Positions 33,126 to 41,144 of a stretch of DNA of 64,000 bases are shown in pieces (position 1 is the stretch's first letter; every line of letters starts with the position of its first letter). Both the position numbers and the translations under genes were made by a program. The notes under the pieces were generated by a model. That model saw only the letters and a list, made by a program, of their open reading frames with translations. It was not told the DNA's origin and searched no databases. The stretch is from Aromatoleum petrolei (GTDB lineage: Bacteria > Pseudomonadota > Gammaproteobacteria > Burkholderiales > Rhodocyclaceae), in NCBI RefSeq assembly GCF_017894385.1, contig NZ_CP059560.1, positions 3,419,501 to 3,483,500 on the forward strand, in the 5' to 3' direction.

Positions 33126-33695
33126 ATGAACGCACCCGCTCCGCATCCCGTCCCGACCGTCGACCGGCGCCTTGCCGCCCTCGGACCCGTCATGCAGCTC
33201 GCCTTCGTGCCCGCCGATTTCGACGCGGCACTGCGTTTCTGGACCGAAACGATGGGCGCAGGCCCCTTCTACCTGATGGAGCACATCAAGGCCGAGAACA
33301 TGCGCTATCTCGGCCAGCCGGCGGACATCGATTTCTCGGCGGCCATGGGTTATTGGGGCGATATGCAGATCGAGCTGATCCAGCAGCACAACGCGACGCC
33401 GTCGATCTTCACCACCTGGCGCGATCAGGGCCTGCAAGGCCTGCATCACGTGTGCATCGCCGTGGACGACATGGCCGAGGCGCGCCGCGTGTGTGCGGCG
33501 GTGGGGGCGACGGTGCTGCAGGAGGCGCAGTTCCGCGGTGGCAGCGCGGAGGTGGTGTACGTCGACACCCACGGTGGACCGGGTTCGATCGTCGAGCTGT
33601 GGAAGGGGGATGACGCCGGCCGCACGTTCTTCGCCGGCTTGCGCGAAGCCGCCCGCAACTGGGACGGGCGCGACCCCATACGCCGGCGCGGCTGA
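33126..33695 (+). CDS. VOC-superfamily (glyoxalase-like) protein
   Basis: A 189-residue protein of the vicinal-oxygen-chelate fold with a double beta-alpha-beta-beta-beta unit: QLAFVPADFDAALRFWTETMG and LHHVCIAVDDMAEARR are the two module starts. Metal-ligand candidates are His in LHHVCIAV and Glu in SIVELWKGD. Family members include glyoxalases, extradiol dioxygenases, epimerases and resistance proteins. It precedes the second Rieske gene in the same operon, consistent with an isomerase, epimerase or ring-modifying step (inference). Confidence 0.82.
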   Translation: MNAPAPHPVPTVDRRLAALGPVMQLAFVPADFDAALRFWTETMGAGPFYLMEHIKAENMRYLGQPADIDFSAAMGYWGDMQIELIQQHNATPSIFTTWRDQGLQGLHHVCIAVDDMAEARRVCAAVGATVLQEAQFRGGSAEVVYVDTHGGPGSIVELWKGDDAGRTFFAGLREAARNWDGRDPIRRRG

Positions 33696-33731
33696 AGGCT
33701 GGCGTCGCCACACTGCCAGGAGGAGACAAGG

Positions 33732-34958
33732 ATGGATAAAGAGGCAATCGACGAACTGAAGGCGACGGCCCGGGACGTGCTCGACCACGCAAGGAACACG
33801 TCCTTTCGTTTTGCCCCCGAGGTCATGACGATCGACGCCAGCGTCTACACCGACCCGGCGCGCTTCGAACGGGAAAAGCGCAGGCTGTTCCGCCGTCTGC
33901 CGCTCATGCTGGCGGCGTCGTGCGAAATGCCTGCGGCGGGCGACTACAAGACGATCGAGGTGGCCGGGGTGCCGGTCCTCCTGATGCGCGGAAAGGATGG
34001 CGTCGCGCGGGCCTTCCTCAACGCCTGTACGCACCGGGCGGCCATACTGGCCGAAGGTACCGGCAACGCGTCACGCTTTACCTGCCCGTACCATGGTTGG
34101 ACTTTCACCAACCAAGGGGCGCTGCTGGGCGTCGCGTCGCAGTGCGACTTCGGCACCGTCAACAAGGAAACGATGGGTCTGCGCGAGTTTCCCACCGTCG
34201 AAAAAGCCGGGTTGATCTGGGCCGTGCTCGATACCCGGTCGACCCTGGACATCGACGCGTTCCTGTCCGGCTATGACGCAATGCTCGAAGGATTCGGCCT
34301 CGCAAACTGGCATCTCGTCGATAGCCGCTGCCTGAAAGGGGCGAACTGGAAGCTCGCATTCGACGCGCACCTCGAGTTCTACCACATCCCCGTTCTGCAC
34401 AAGAACACCTTTGGTCCTGCGGTCGACAACAAGGCGCTTTACTATTTTTCGGGGCCCCACCAGCGACTGATCCGCAGCGGCCCGGTCGCAGGCCGCGTCC
34501 TCCCGGACGAGGCCAACCTGTTCAACTGCATCGACACCCACGAAGCGGATTGGCCGACGGAAGCGATGATGCTGGGCGAATGGATCCTGTTCCCGCACGT
34601 ATCCATCAACAGCTTCTACGACGGCGGGCGTGGCGTCATCGTGTCGCAGGTCTTTCCGGGCAAGACCGTCGATGAATCCTTCACGATCCAGACCTACCTG
34701 ATGGAGCGTGAGCCGGACGAGGTTTCGCGCGCCGAAGCGGTGAAGCGGGCGGAGTTCCTGGCACATGTCGTGAACGACGAAGACCTCCCCACTTCGAACG
34801 GGCAGCAGCGCGTCCTCGAGTCCGGTCTGTTGCCGACCATCTGCTATGGCAAGAACGAAGGCGGTCTGCAGCATTTTCATCGCTGGGTCGACCGCATCGT
34901 GGATACGGATGATGCCGAGCTGAACGCCCTGTTCCGGGAGTGCAGGAAGGCTGCCTGA
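33732..34958 (+). CDS. Rieske [2Fe-2S] ring-hydroxylating oxygenase, alpha subunit 2
   Basis: A 408-residue oxygenase. Rieske centre: C99-x-H101 (CTHRAA) and C118-x2-H121 (CPYHGWTF). Mononuclear iron site: Glu215, His218 and His223 in LAFDAHLEFYHIPVLHKNTF. The two halves follow the ring-hydroxylating alpha-subunit architecture, without a beta-subunit gene nearby. AGGAGGAGAC precedes ATG 33732. It is the last gene of the long operon starting at Rieske 1. It is similar in layout to the third Rieske gene at 35906, and both differ more from the first. Confidence 0.92.
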   Translation: MDKEAIDELKATARDVLDHARNTSFRFAPEVMTIDASVYTDPARFEREKRRLFRRLPLMLAASCEMPAAGDYKTIEVAGVPVLLMRGKDGVARAFLNACTHRAAILAEGTGNASRFTCPYHGWTFTNQGALLGVASQCDFGTVNKETMGLREFPTVEKAGLIWAVLDTRSTLDIDAFLSGYDAMLEGFGLANWHLVDSRCLKGANWKLAFDAHLEFYHIPVLHKNTFGPAVDNKALYYFSGPHQRLIRSGPVAGRVLPDEANLFNCIDTHEADWPTEAMMLGEWILFPHVSINSFYDGGRGVIVSQVFPGKTVDESFTIQTYLMEREPDEVSRAEAVKRAEFLAHVVNDEDLPTSNGQQRVLESGLLPTICYGKNEGGLQHFHRWVDRIVDTDDAELNALFRECRKAA

Positions 34959-35073
34959 GCTGCGATAAGCCTGCAGACAGGCAAGAGGGGAAGGGCGACT
35001 CCGGTTGCCCCGCCCTCCGATGAAACGGTCGTCCGTTCATGCGACCGTTGCAAGAAAAGACACCAATTGATCG

Positions 35074-35102
35074 TTGACAAGCAGGTTGGACGGTTTTAGA
35101 TT
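35074..35102 (+). promoter_or_regulatory. Autoregulatory promoter with operator copy f (tetR)
   Basis: TTGACA (35074-35079) is a perfect -35; TAGATT (35097-35102) is the -10 at 17 bp. The operator with arms ACAAGCAGG and ACGGTTTT around TTGG (35077-35097) fills the spacer. The TetR gene begins 57 or 75 bp further on. This is the typical geometry of TetR autorepression. The rest of the gap between 34958 and 35159 holds AT-rich sequence after the -10 and a hairpin ACGGTCG...CGACCGT near 35029-35052. Confidence 0.8.
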
Positions 35103-35158
35103 AATTAGCATTAATTAACTATAAACCGGACCTATGCGCTGCGCCGCATGGAATCGGG

Positions 35159-35842
35159 ATGGAAGAGACACTGGACATGATCATCGCTCCCGTCAGGAAG
35201 CGGACCCGCAGGTCGGGGCAGGCGAGCCGCGAGCAGCTTCTCGAAGTCGCCGCCGAACTGTTCGCGCGCAAGGGGCTTCACGGCGTGACGCTGGCGGAGA
35301 TCGCCGGCGCGGCCGACATGTCCGGCCCCGCCATCTACAACCATTTCCGTTCCAAGGATGCGCTGTTCGCCGAGGTCGTGAGCCTCATGTACGACGAAGA
35401 GGTGGCGGTGTTCGCGGAAGTGCTCGACCCGCTCGATTCGGTGCATGAGGCACTGGAACGGCTGCTCGATCGCGTTCCGAAGATGTATCGCGGCGACGGC
35501 GTGCTGCAGCTGCTCGGGCTCACGGCGCAGCTCGAGGCGGTGCGCGATCCGCAGCTTTTCGGCGGCATCGCCCGCGCGGCCCAACGCCGCGACGAGGTCG
35601 CGATCCGCCTGGTGGAACGCGCCAAGGCGAAGGGCGAGCTGCCGGCGACGGTGGACGCGGCCGAACTCGGCTCGCTGCTGATCTCGCTGTTCGTCGGTGC
35701 GCTGGGCTACCGCTCGCTGCGCGCGCCCACGCGCGCCCAGTTCGCGCACAGCGTTTCGACCTTCCGCGAGCTGCTTCGCGCACTGCGCGAGGGCAATGCA
35801 TCGGACAAGGATTCAGGCTTGCCGACGGCGGCCGGGGTTTGA
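35159..35842 (+). CDS. TetR-family transcriptional regulator (probable island regulator)
   Basis: A 227-residue regulator. The N-terminal helix-turn-helix is TLAEIAGAADMSGPAIYNHF then RSKDALFAEVV; the C-terminal ligand domain is TetR_C type and not assigned to a ligand. Another start at ATG 35177 (MIIAPVRKR) is possible. It is encoded directly after the promoter with operator f, in an operon with the third Rieske gene (63 bp downstream). Seven copies of that operator head every transcription unit of the island, making this protein the most likely repressor of the whole pathway; the inducer would be a substrate or CoA-thioester intermediate (inference). Confidence 0.92.
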   Translation: MEETLDMIIAPVRKRTRRSGQASREQLLEVAAELFARKGLHGVTLAEIAGAADMSGPAIYNHFRSKDALFAEVVSLMYDEEVAVFAEVLDPLDSVHEALERLLDRVPKMYRGDGVLQLLGLTAQLEAVRDPQLFGGIARAAQRRDEVAIRLVERAKAKGELPATVDAAELGSLLISLFVGALGYRSLRAPTRAQFAHSVSTFRELLRALREGNASDKDSGLPTAAGV

Positions 35843-35905
35843 CGGGATTCCCGGTACCTGCAGGCAACGACAACAGTACGACTGACAACAGAGAGGAGAC
35901 ACGAC

Positions 35906-37144
35906 ATGAGTGAAGAAGCCGTGATTACCGCAGGGTGTGGCCAGCACGCCGGCGAGGGCAGTGAATGGACGGTGCTGCGCCGCGAGTCGCACAACAACCT
36001 TCGTCGCAGGACGATCGCGCACATCAAGGGGCGGACCACGGATCTCGCCGAGGCGCCGATGACGGTGTCCACTGCCGTGTATACCGATCCGGTCCGTTTC
36101 GAGGAGGAAAAGCGCGTGCTGTTCCGCGAGCGCCCCGTCCTCGCCGCCCTCACCGGCGACCTGCCCGAGCCCGGCGACACCTTCCTGTTCGACGAAGTGG
36201 GGCCGCCGATCCTGCTGGTGCGCAACAAGGCAGGGAAGGTGAACGCCTTCCTCAACATGTGTACGCACCGCGCCGCCAAACTCGTGACCGAGTGCAAGCG
36301 CCGCAACCGCATGTCGTGCAAGTTCCACGGCTGGACCTTCGACCTCGACGGCAAGGCGGTCGGCGTGCCGGGGGCGGAAGGCTTCAAGGGCATCGACATG
36401 GCGCAACGCAACCTGATCCCGGTGCCGGTGGCCGAATGGCACGGCCTGATCTTCGTGCGCGCGGTGCCGAACGGCGAGCCGATCGATGTCGAGGCACACC
36501 TCGGCCAAGCCTTTGCGCGCGAACTGGCGCACCTCGAGCTGGAAAAGGCGCGGCCGATGAAGACCACGCGCATCGACGTGAACAGCAACTGGAAGTACGC
36601 GCTCGACACCTACGGCGAGGGCTACCACTTCGCGACGCTGCACCCGAGCACGATCGGCGCGCTGGCCCTGTCGAACATCATGACCTACGACAACTACGGC
36701 CCCAGCCACCGCATGGCGATGCCGCGTGCGGAATTCATGGACTATGCCGACAAGCCCGAGTCCGAATGGCCGGACACGAACTACGGCGGCCTCTATTACA
36801 TCTTCCCCAACGTCGTCATCAACTGCAACAACATCCCCGGCGGCAAGCAGTTCTACGGCATGTCGCGCCTGTTCCCTGGCGAGACGGTGGATCAGGCGAC
36901 GACGTTGATCACCACCTACAAGCCCGGTCACATGCAGCACATCCCGGAAACGGAGCCCTGGACGGAGATGCACGACTTCATCCACAAGGTCGTGAGCACC
37001 GAGGACTACTCCGTGTCGCGCGACGGGCAGCGCAACATGAGCTATGCGCCGGCCGACTTCAAGCCCGTGCTGGGCGCCAACGAGATCGCGCTGCAGAACA
37101 TCCATCGCAACATCGAAGCGATGCTCGACGCCGCGCGCAAGTAA
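35906..37144 (+). CDS. Rieske [2Fe-2S] ring-hydroxylating oxygenase, alpha subunit 3
   Basis: A 412-residue oxygenase. Rieske centre: C119-x-H121 (CTHRAA) and C138-x2-H141 (CKFHGWTF). Mononuclear iron site: Glu238, His241 and His246 in ALDTYGEGYHFATLHPS. Ring-hydroxylating alpha subunit architecture, no beta subunit nearby. The GAGAGGAGAC site precedes ATG 35906. It is in one operon with the TetR gene, and a strong intrinsic terminator follows. Together with the first two oxygenases it makes three Rieske alpha subunits in one regulon. Confidence 0.92.
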   Translation: MSEEAVITAGCGQHAGEGSEWTVLRRESHNNLRRRTIAHIKGRTTDLAEAPMTVSTAVYTDPVRFEEEKRVLFRERPVLAALTGDLPEPGDTFLFDEVGPPILLVRNKAGKVNAFLNMCTHRAAKLVTECKRRNRMSCKFHGWTFDLDGKAVGVPGAEGFKGIDMAQRNLIPVPVAEWHGLIFVRAVPNGEPIDVEAHLGQAFARELAHLELEKARPMKTTRIDVNSNWKYALDTYGEGYHFATLHPSTIGALALSNIMTYDNYGPSHRMAMPRAEFMDYADKPESEWPDTNYGGLYYIFPNVVINCNNIPGGKQFYGMSRLFPGETVDQATTLITTYKPGHMQHIPETEPWTEMHDFIHKVVSTEDYSVSRDGQRNMSYAPADFKPVLGANEIALQNIHRNIEAMLDAARK

Positions 37145-37158
37145 GCGCTGCCCGCCGG

Positions 37159-37197
37159 GTGCCCGCGCTCGCGACGCGGTGCGGGCACTCCTTTTTC
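37159..37197 (+). terminator. Intrinsic terminator of the tetR-Rieske operon
   Basis: Stem GTGCCCGC (37159-37166) / GCGGGCAC (37181-37188), 14-base loop, followed by TCCTTTTT. It lies 15 bp after the Rieske stop and separates this unit from the following one. Confidence 0.85.
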
Positions 37198-37291
37198 CCG
37201 GCCGCAGCCGGGCGCCGGAAGCACGACGCCACCGCTTCCCGTTATCCATACATAAAAAATTCTTTGCCTCGCGCGTCGATTTGATGTAAAA

Positions 37292-37312
37292 ACAAGCCGG
37301 CTAGACGGTTTT
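37292..37312 (+). promoter_or_regulatory. Island operator copy g (dehydrogenase-complex operon)
   Basis: Arms ACAAGCCGG and ACGGTTTT around CTAG. It lies 57 bp before ATG 37370, the chosen start of the E1 alpha gene. A possible -10 is TTTTAT directly after it, with a poor -35. This position argues against the upstream ATG at 37313, which would touch the operator. Confidence 0.7.
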
Positions 37313-37369
37313 ATGAAAGCAGCGGACGCGCAGGATTCCAATCACCCCGCAACAGTGGAAAACAGAGAG

Positions 37370-38398
37370 ATGACTGCCGAACAAGATGTGATCACTGCGC
37401 CGAAGCCCGCTTCGGCCGCGCGTCACCACGACGGGCTGACGCACGAGCAGCTGTTGAGCGCTTACCGTCAGATGAAGACCATCCGCGAATTCGAGGAGCG
37501 CGTGCATGTCGAGAACGCCTCCGGTGCGATTCCCGGCTTCACGCACCTATATTGCGGCCAGGAGGCGGTCGCGGTCGGCGCGTGCGAGCACCTCACCGAT
37601 GCCGACTACATCATCAGCACGCATCGCGGCCACGGACATTGCATCGCCAAGGGCTGCGACGTCGTCGGCATGATGAAGGAGATCCACGGCCGGCGCGACG
37701 GGCTGAACGGCGGCAAGGGCGGGTCGATGCACATCGCCGACATCGGCAAGGGCATGCTCGGCGCGAACGGCGTCGTCGGTGCCGGGCAGCCGATCGCCGT
37801 GGGCGCGGCCATCGCGTGCAAGCTGCGCGGCGAGGGGCGGATCGCGGCGTCCTTCACCGGCGACGGCGCGTCGAACCAGGGCACGGTGTTCGAGGCGATG
37901 AACATGGCCGTCGTGCTGCAACTGCCCAAGGTCTTCGTGTTCGAGAACAACGGCTACAGCGAACACACCGGCGCGTCCTACGGCATCGGCTGCGAGGACA
38001 TCGTGAAGCGCATCGAGGGCTTCGGCATTCCGGTGTGGCAGGCCGACGGCTTCGACTTCTTCTCGGTGTACGAGGCGATGGGCAAGGCGCTCGAGGTCTC
38101 ACGCAACGGTGGCGGCCCGACCGCGATCTACTGCGAAACCATCCGCTACTTCGGCCATTTCGAGGGCGACCCGCAGAACTACCGCGCAAAGGATGAAGTG
38201 CAGCGCTATCGCGCCGAGAAGGACTGCCTGCTGAAATTCCGGGCCCGCATGGAGGCCAATGGCGGGCTAAGCACGGACGAGCTCGACGCGGTGGATCGCG
38301 AAGTCGGCGCCCTGATCGAACGCGCGGTGCAGGAAGCGCGCAATGCGCCGCGCCCCCGCGCCGAAGACCTCCTCACCAATGTCTATGACAACTATTGA
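37370..38398 (+). CDS. 2-oxoacid/acetoin dehydrogenase-type E1 component, alpha subunit
   Basis: A 342-residue thiamine-diphosphate-dependent E1 alpha. The ThDP-binding motif is GDGASNQGTVFEAMN; HRGHGHCIAKG and GGKGGSMHI are family segments of the acetoin/pyruvate dehydrogenase E1 alpha group. ATG 37370 is selected since AACAGAGAG precedes it and operator g lies just upstream; ATG 37313 is rejected. In the complex it decarboxylates a 2-oxoacid or cleaves a vicinal diketone/acetoin and passes the acyl group to lipoyl-E2. First gene of the seventh unit; E1 beta and E2 follow. No E3 gene is within the window. Confidence 0.9.
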   Translation: MTAEQDVITAPKPASAARHHDGLTHEQLLSAYRQMKTIREFEERVHVENASGAIPGFTHLYCGQEAVAVGACEHLTDADYIISTHRGHGHCIAKGCDVVGMMKEIHGRRDGLNGGKGGSMHIADIGKGMLGANGVVGAGQPIAVGAAIACKLRGEGRIAASFTGDGASNQGTVFEAMNMAVVLQLPKVFVFENNGYSEHTGASYGIGCEDIVKRIEGFGIPVWQADGFDFFSVYEAMGKALEVSRNGGGPTAIYCETIRYFGHFEGDPQNYRAKDEVQRYRAEKDCLLKFRARMEANGGLSTDELDAVDREVGALIERAVQEARNAPRPRAEDLLTNVYDNY

Positions 38399-38412
38399 AC
38401 GGGTCCGCTGCC

Positions 38413-39420
38413 ATGCCTAAGAAGTCAATGCGAGAAGCCATCAACGAAGCGCTCCACCTGGAAATGGCCCGCGACCCGTCCGTCATCGTGCTGGGCGAGG
38501 ACGTGTCCGGCGGCGCGGGCGGCACGTCCGGACAGCGCGACGCCGCGGGCGGCGTGTTCGGCCTCACCAAGGGCCTGCTGCCGAAGTTCGGCGAGCACCG
38601 TGTCATCGACACCCCGATCAGCGAGTCGGCGATCATCGGCGCGGCCAACGGCGCCGCGCTCGCCGGCCTGCGTCCGGTCGCGGAAATCATGTTCAGCGAT
38701 TTCATCGGCGTGTGCTTCGACCAGATCCTCAACCAGGCGGCCAAGTTCCGCTACATGTTCAACGGCGCCAAGGCCCCGCTGGTCGTGCGCATGACGGTCG
38801 GCGCGGGACGCAGCGCCGCCGCGCAGCATTCGCAGAGCATGCACGCGCTGCTGAGCGCCATTCCCGGCATCAAGGTCGTGATGCCCTCGAACGCCTACGA
38901 CGCGAAGGGCCTGTTGCTGCAGGCGATCCGCGACGACGACCCCGTGATCTTCCTCGAGCACAAGATGCTCTACAACGACACGTGCGAAGTGCCCGACGGC
39001 GATTACACGATTCCCTTTGGCGAAGGGGTGCTGGTGCGCGAGGGCGAGCACGTGACCGTAGTGGCGACGGGGCAACTGGTGAAGCTCGCGACCGGCGTGG
39101 TCGACCGGCTCGCGGCCGAAGGGGTGCGCTGCGACCTGATCGACCCGCGCACCACTTCGCCGCTCGACGAGGAGCTGATCCTCGAAAGCGTGCGCGAGAC
39201 CGGGCGGTTGGTCGTGGTCGATGAGGCCCCGCCGCGCTGCGGCTTTGCCGCTGATGTTGCCGCGCTGGTCGCGCGGGAGGCGTTCGCGAGCCTGCGTGCG
39301 CCGGTCGCGACGGTCACGCCGCCGCACACGCCGGTGCCGTTCGCGCCGGAACTGGAGCGCGAGTACCTGCCCGACGCCGCACGCGTCGAGCGGGCCATCC
39401 GCTCCGTGCTCGCGCACTGA
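38413..39420 (+). CDS. 2-oxoacid/acetoin dehydrogenase-type E1 component, beta subunit
   Basis: A 335-residue E1 beta. Signature segments: SVIVLGEDVSGGAGG, RVIDTPISESAIIGAANGAAL, HSQSMHALLSAIPGIKVVMPS, and the C-terminal transketolase-like VDEAPPRCGF. It forms the alpha2beta2 E1 with the preceding gene. ATG 38413 (MPKKSMREAINEALHLEM) fits the family; the 14-bp gap after the alpha gene suggests coupling. The HTPVPF element near the end is typical of acetoin and branched E1 beta chains. Confidence 0.92.
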   Translation: MPKKSMREAINEALHLEMARDPSVIVLGEDVSGGAGGTSGQRDAAGGVFGLTKGLLPKFGEHRVIDTPISESAIIGAANGAALAGLRPVAEIMFSDFIGVCFDQILNQAAKFRYMFNGAKAPLVVRMTVGAGRSAAAQHSQSMHALLSAIPGIKVVMPSNAYDAKGLLLQAIRDDDPVIFLEHKMLYNDTCEVPDGDYTIPFGEGVLVREGEHVTVVATGQLVKLATGVVDRLAAEGVRCDLIDPRTTSPLDEELILESVRETGRLVVVDEAPPRCGFAADVAALVAREAFASLRAPVATVTPPHTPVPFAPELEREYLPDAARVERAIRSVLAH

Positions 39421-39430
39421 GGGGGCCGGC

Positions 39431-41128
39431 ATGAGCAGGATTCATCCGATCACCGTGCCCCAGTGGGGCCTCGAGATGACCGAGGGCACGATCTCCGCAT
39501 GGCACGTCGCCATCGGGGACCGCGTCGAGAAGGGCCGCGAGCTCGTCGACATCGAGACGGCCAAGATCATCAACACGATGGAAGCGATGAGTGACGTGCC
39601 GGGCGTCATTCGGCGGCTCGTGGCGAAGGAGGGCGAGACCCTGCCGGTCGGCGGGCTGCTTGCGGTCGCCGCAGACGCGGACGTGAGCGACGCCGAGATC
39701 GACGCGTATCTGGCGCAGAACGGGCAGGGCGGGGCGCCTGCGGCAGCGGTGGCTCCTGCACCGATCGCGCAGGCCGCGGAAGCGCCGGTGTCGCCCCTTG
39801 CGGACGTGAGCGAGGTGGCCGGGCAGCCCGAGGCCGTGCCGGCGCCGATCGCCGTCGCGCTCAGCGACGAGGAGCGCGAGCGCATCGTTGCGCGCAATGC
39901 GACGGTGAAGGCGAGTCCGGTCGCGCGGCGGGTGGCCGATCGTGCCGGCATCGACCTCGCCACGCTGGCTGCGAGCGGTCGCCACGGCCGCGTGTCGCTC
40001 GAGGATGTCGCTGCTGCTCGTCAGGGGCTGTACGAGGCTGCCGTGGTGATTCCCGCTCCGAGCGATGCGGAACTGGAGCAGCGCAACGCGCGCGCCCATG
40101 CGTCCCCGATCGCGCGGCGAATCGCGAATCGCAGCCGCGTCGATCTCTCGACCCTTGCGGGTAGCGGACGCGGCGGACGGATTTCCGTTGCGGACGTCGA
40201 GCGCGTCCGCAGGGCCCCCGCGCAGACGCCGGTTGCGGAATTCGCGTCGCATGAACCGGCGACTCCGGCTGCGGCGTCGGAGGTTCGCGCCGGCCCGGCC
40301 GCGCGCAAGTTGGCGGCGGAGCTCGGCATCGACCTGACGGTCCTGCGTGGAACGGGGGCACGCAACACGGTACAGATGGGCGACGTGAAGGAGGCTTTTC
40401 GCACCGCCCTGACGCGGGACCTCCCCGCGGCGCCGGTCGAGGACTTCGAGCTGATCCGGCTCACGCCGATGCGCAAGGCCATCGCCGCGAGCCTCACGCA
40501 GTCGAAGCAGACGATCCCGCATTTCTACCTCACGGTGGATCTCGAACTCGACGCGCTGATCGCGCTGCGCCAGGCCGTCAATGAGCAGAGCGAAGGGCGG
40601 CGCAAGCTGTCGCTCAACGACTTCGTGATGCGTGCGGTGGCGCTCGCGCTGCGCGAGGTGCCGGCGGCAAACGTGCATTTCACCGATGCCGGGATCAAGC
40701 AGTTCAGCGGGGTGCACCTGTGCGTCGCGGTGGCGATCGACGGCGGGCTGGTGACGCCGGTGATCCGCAACGCGGAAGACAAGGGCGTGTTCGCGATTGC
40801 CGCGGAAACGGCGGATCTCGCCGAGCGGGCGCGCAGCCGGACGCTGAGCCAAGCGCAGCTCACGGGTGGCACTTTCACCGTGTCGAACCTCGGCATGTAT
40901 GGCGTGCGCCAGTTCGACGCGGTGATCAACCCGCCCCAGGGCGCCATCCTCGCGGTCGGCACCGTGCGCCGCGAGGCCTGCGAAGCCGCGGATGGGGGCG
41001 TGGCGTTCCGCTCGCGCATGTCGGTGACGCTGTCCTGCGATCACCGCGCGATCGACGGCGCCGTCGGGGCGAGCTTCCTCGCGGCATTGCGCAAGTGGGT
41101 CGAGCGCCCCTATGCGCTCCTCGGCTGA
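39431..41128 (+). CDS. Dihydrolipoamide acyltransferase (E2) with one lipoyl and three E3-binding-like domains
   Basis: A 565-residue E2. Domain order: N-terminal lipoyl domain (about 5-80; lipoyl Lys45 in DIETAKIINTMEA, where most E2s have ETDKA); three peripheral-subunit-binding-like domains at about 159-195 (ASPVARRVADRAGIDLATL), 222-258 (ASPIARRIANRSRVDLSTL) and 286-322 (GPAARKLAAELGIDLTVL); linker; and C-terminal catalytic domain (about 340-565) with His538 in SCDHRAIDGAVG. A single binding domain is normal, so this is an expansion, probably by internal tandem duplication. It should transfer the acyl group to CoA. It follows E1 beta by 10 bp. Confidence 0.92.
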   Translation: MSRIHPITVPQWGLEMTEGTISAWHVAIGDRVEKGRELVDIETAKIINTMEAMSDVPGVIRRLVAKEGETLPVGGLLAVAADADVSDAEIDAYLAQNGQGGAPAAAVAPAPIAQAAEAPVSPLADVSEVAGQPEAVPAPIAVALSDEERERIVARNATVKASPVARRVADRAGIDLATLAASGRHGRVSLEDVAAARQGLYEAAVVIPAPSDAELEQRNARAHASPIARRIANRSRVDLSTLAGSGRGGRISVADVERVRRAPAQTPVAEFASHEPATPAAASEVRAGPAARKLAAELGIDLTVLRGTGARNTVQMGDVKEAFRTALTRDLPAAPVEDFELIRLTPMRKAIAASLTQSKQTIPHFYLTVDLELDALIALRQAVNEQSEGRRKLSLNDFVMRAVALALREVPAANVHFTDAGIKQFSGVHLCVAVAIDGGLVTPVIRNAEDKGVFAIAAETADLAERARSRTLSQAQLTGGTFTVSNLGMYGVRQFDAVINPPQGAILAVGTVRREACEAADGGVAFRSRMSVTLSCDHRAIDGAVGASFLAALRKWVERPYALLG

Positions 41129-41144
41129 GTGTTTGGAGATCGAC

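Noticed and set aside
37313-37369. Upstream ATG (37313) as start of the E1 alpha gene
   Set aside because: It directly touches operator g, has no ribosome site and would put the promoter inside the gene; ATG 37370 has a purine-rich site and fits the spacing of the other units.
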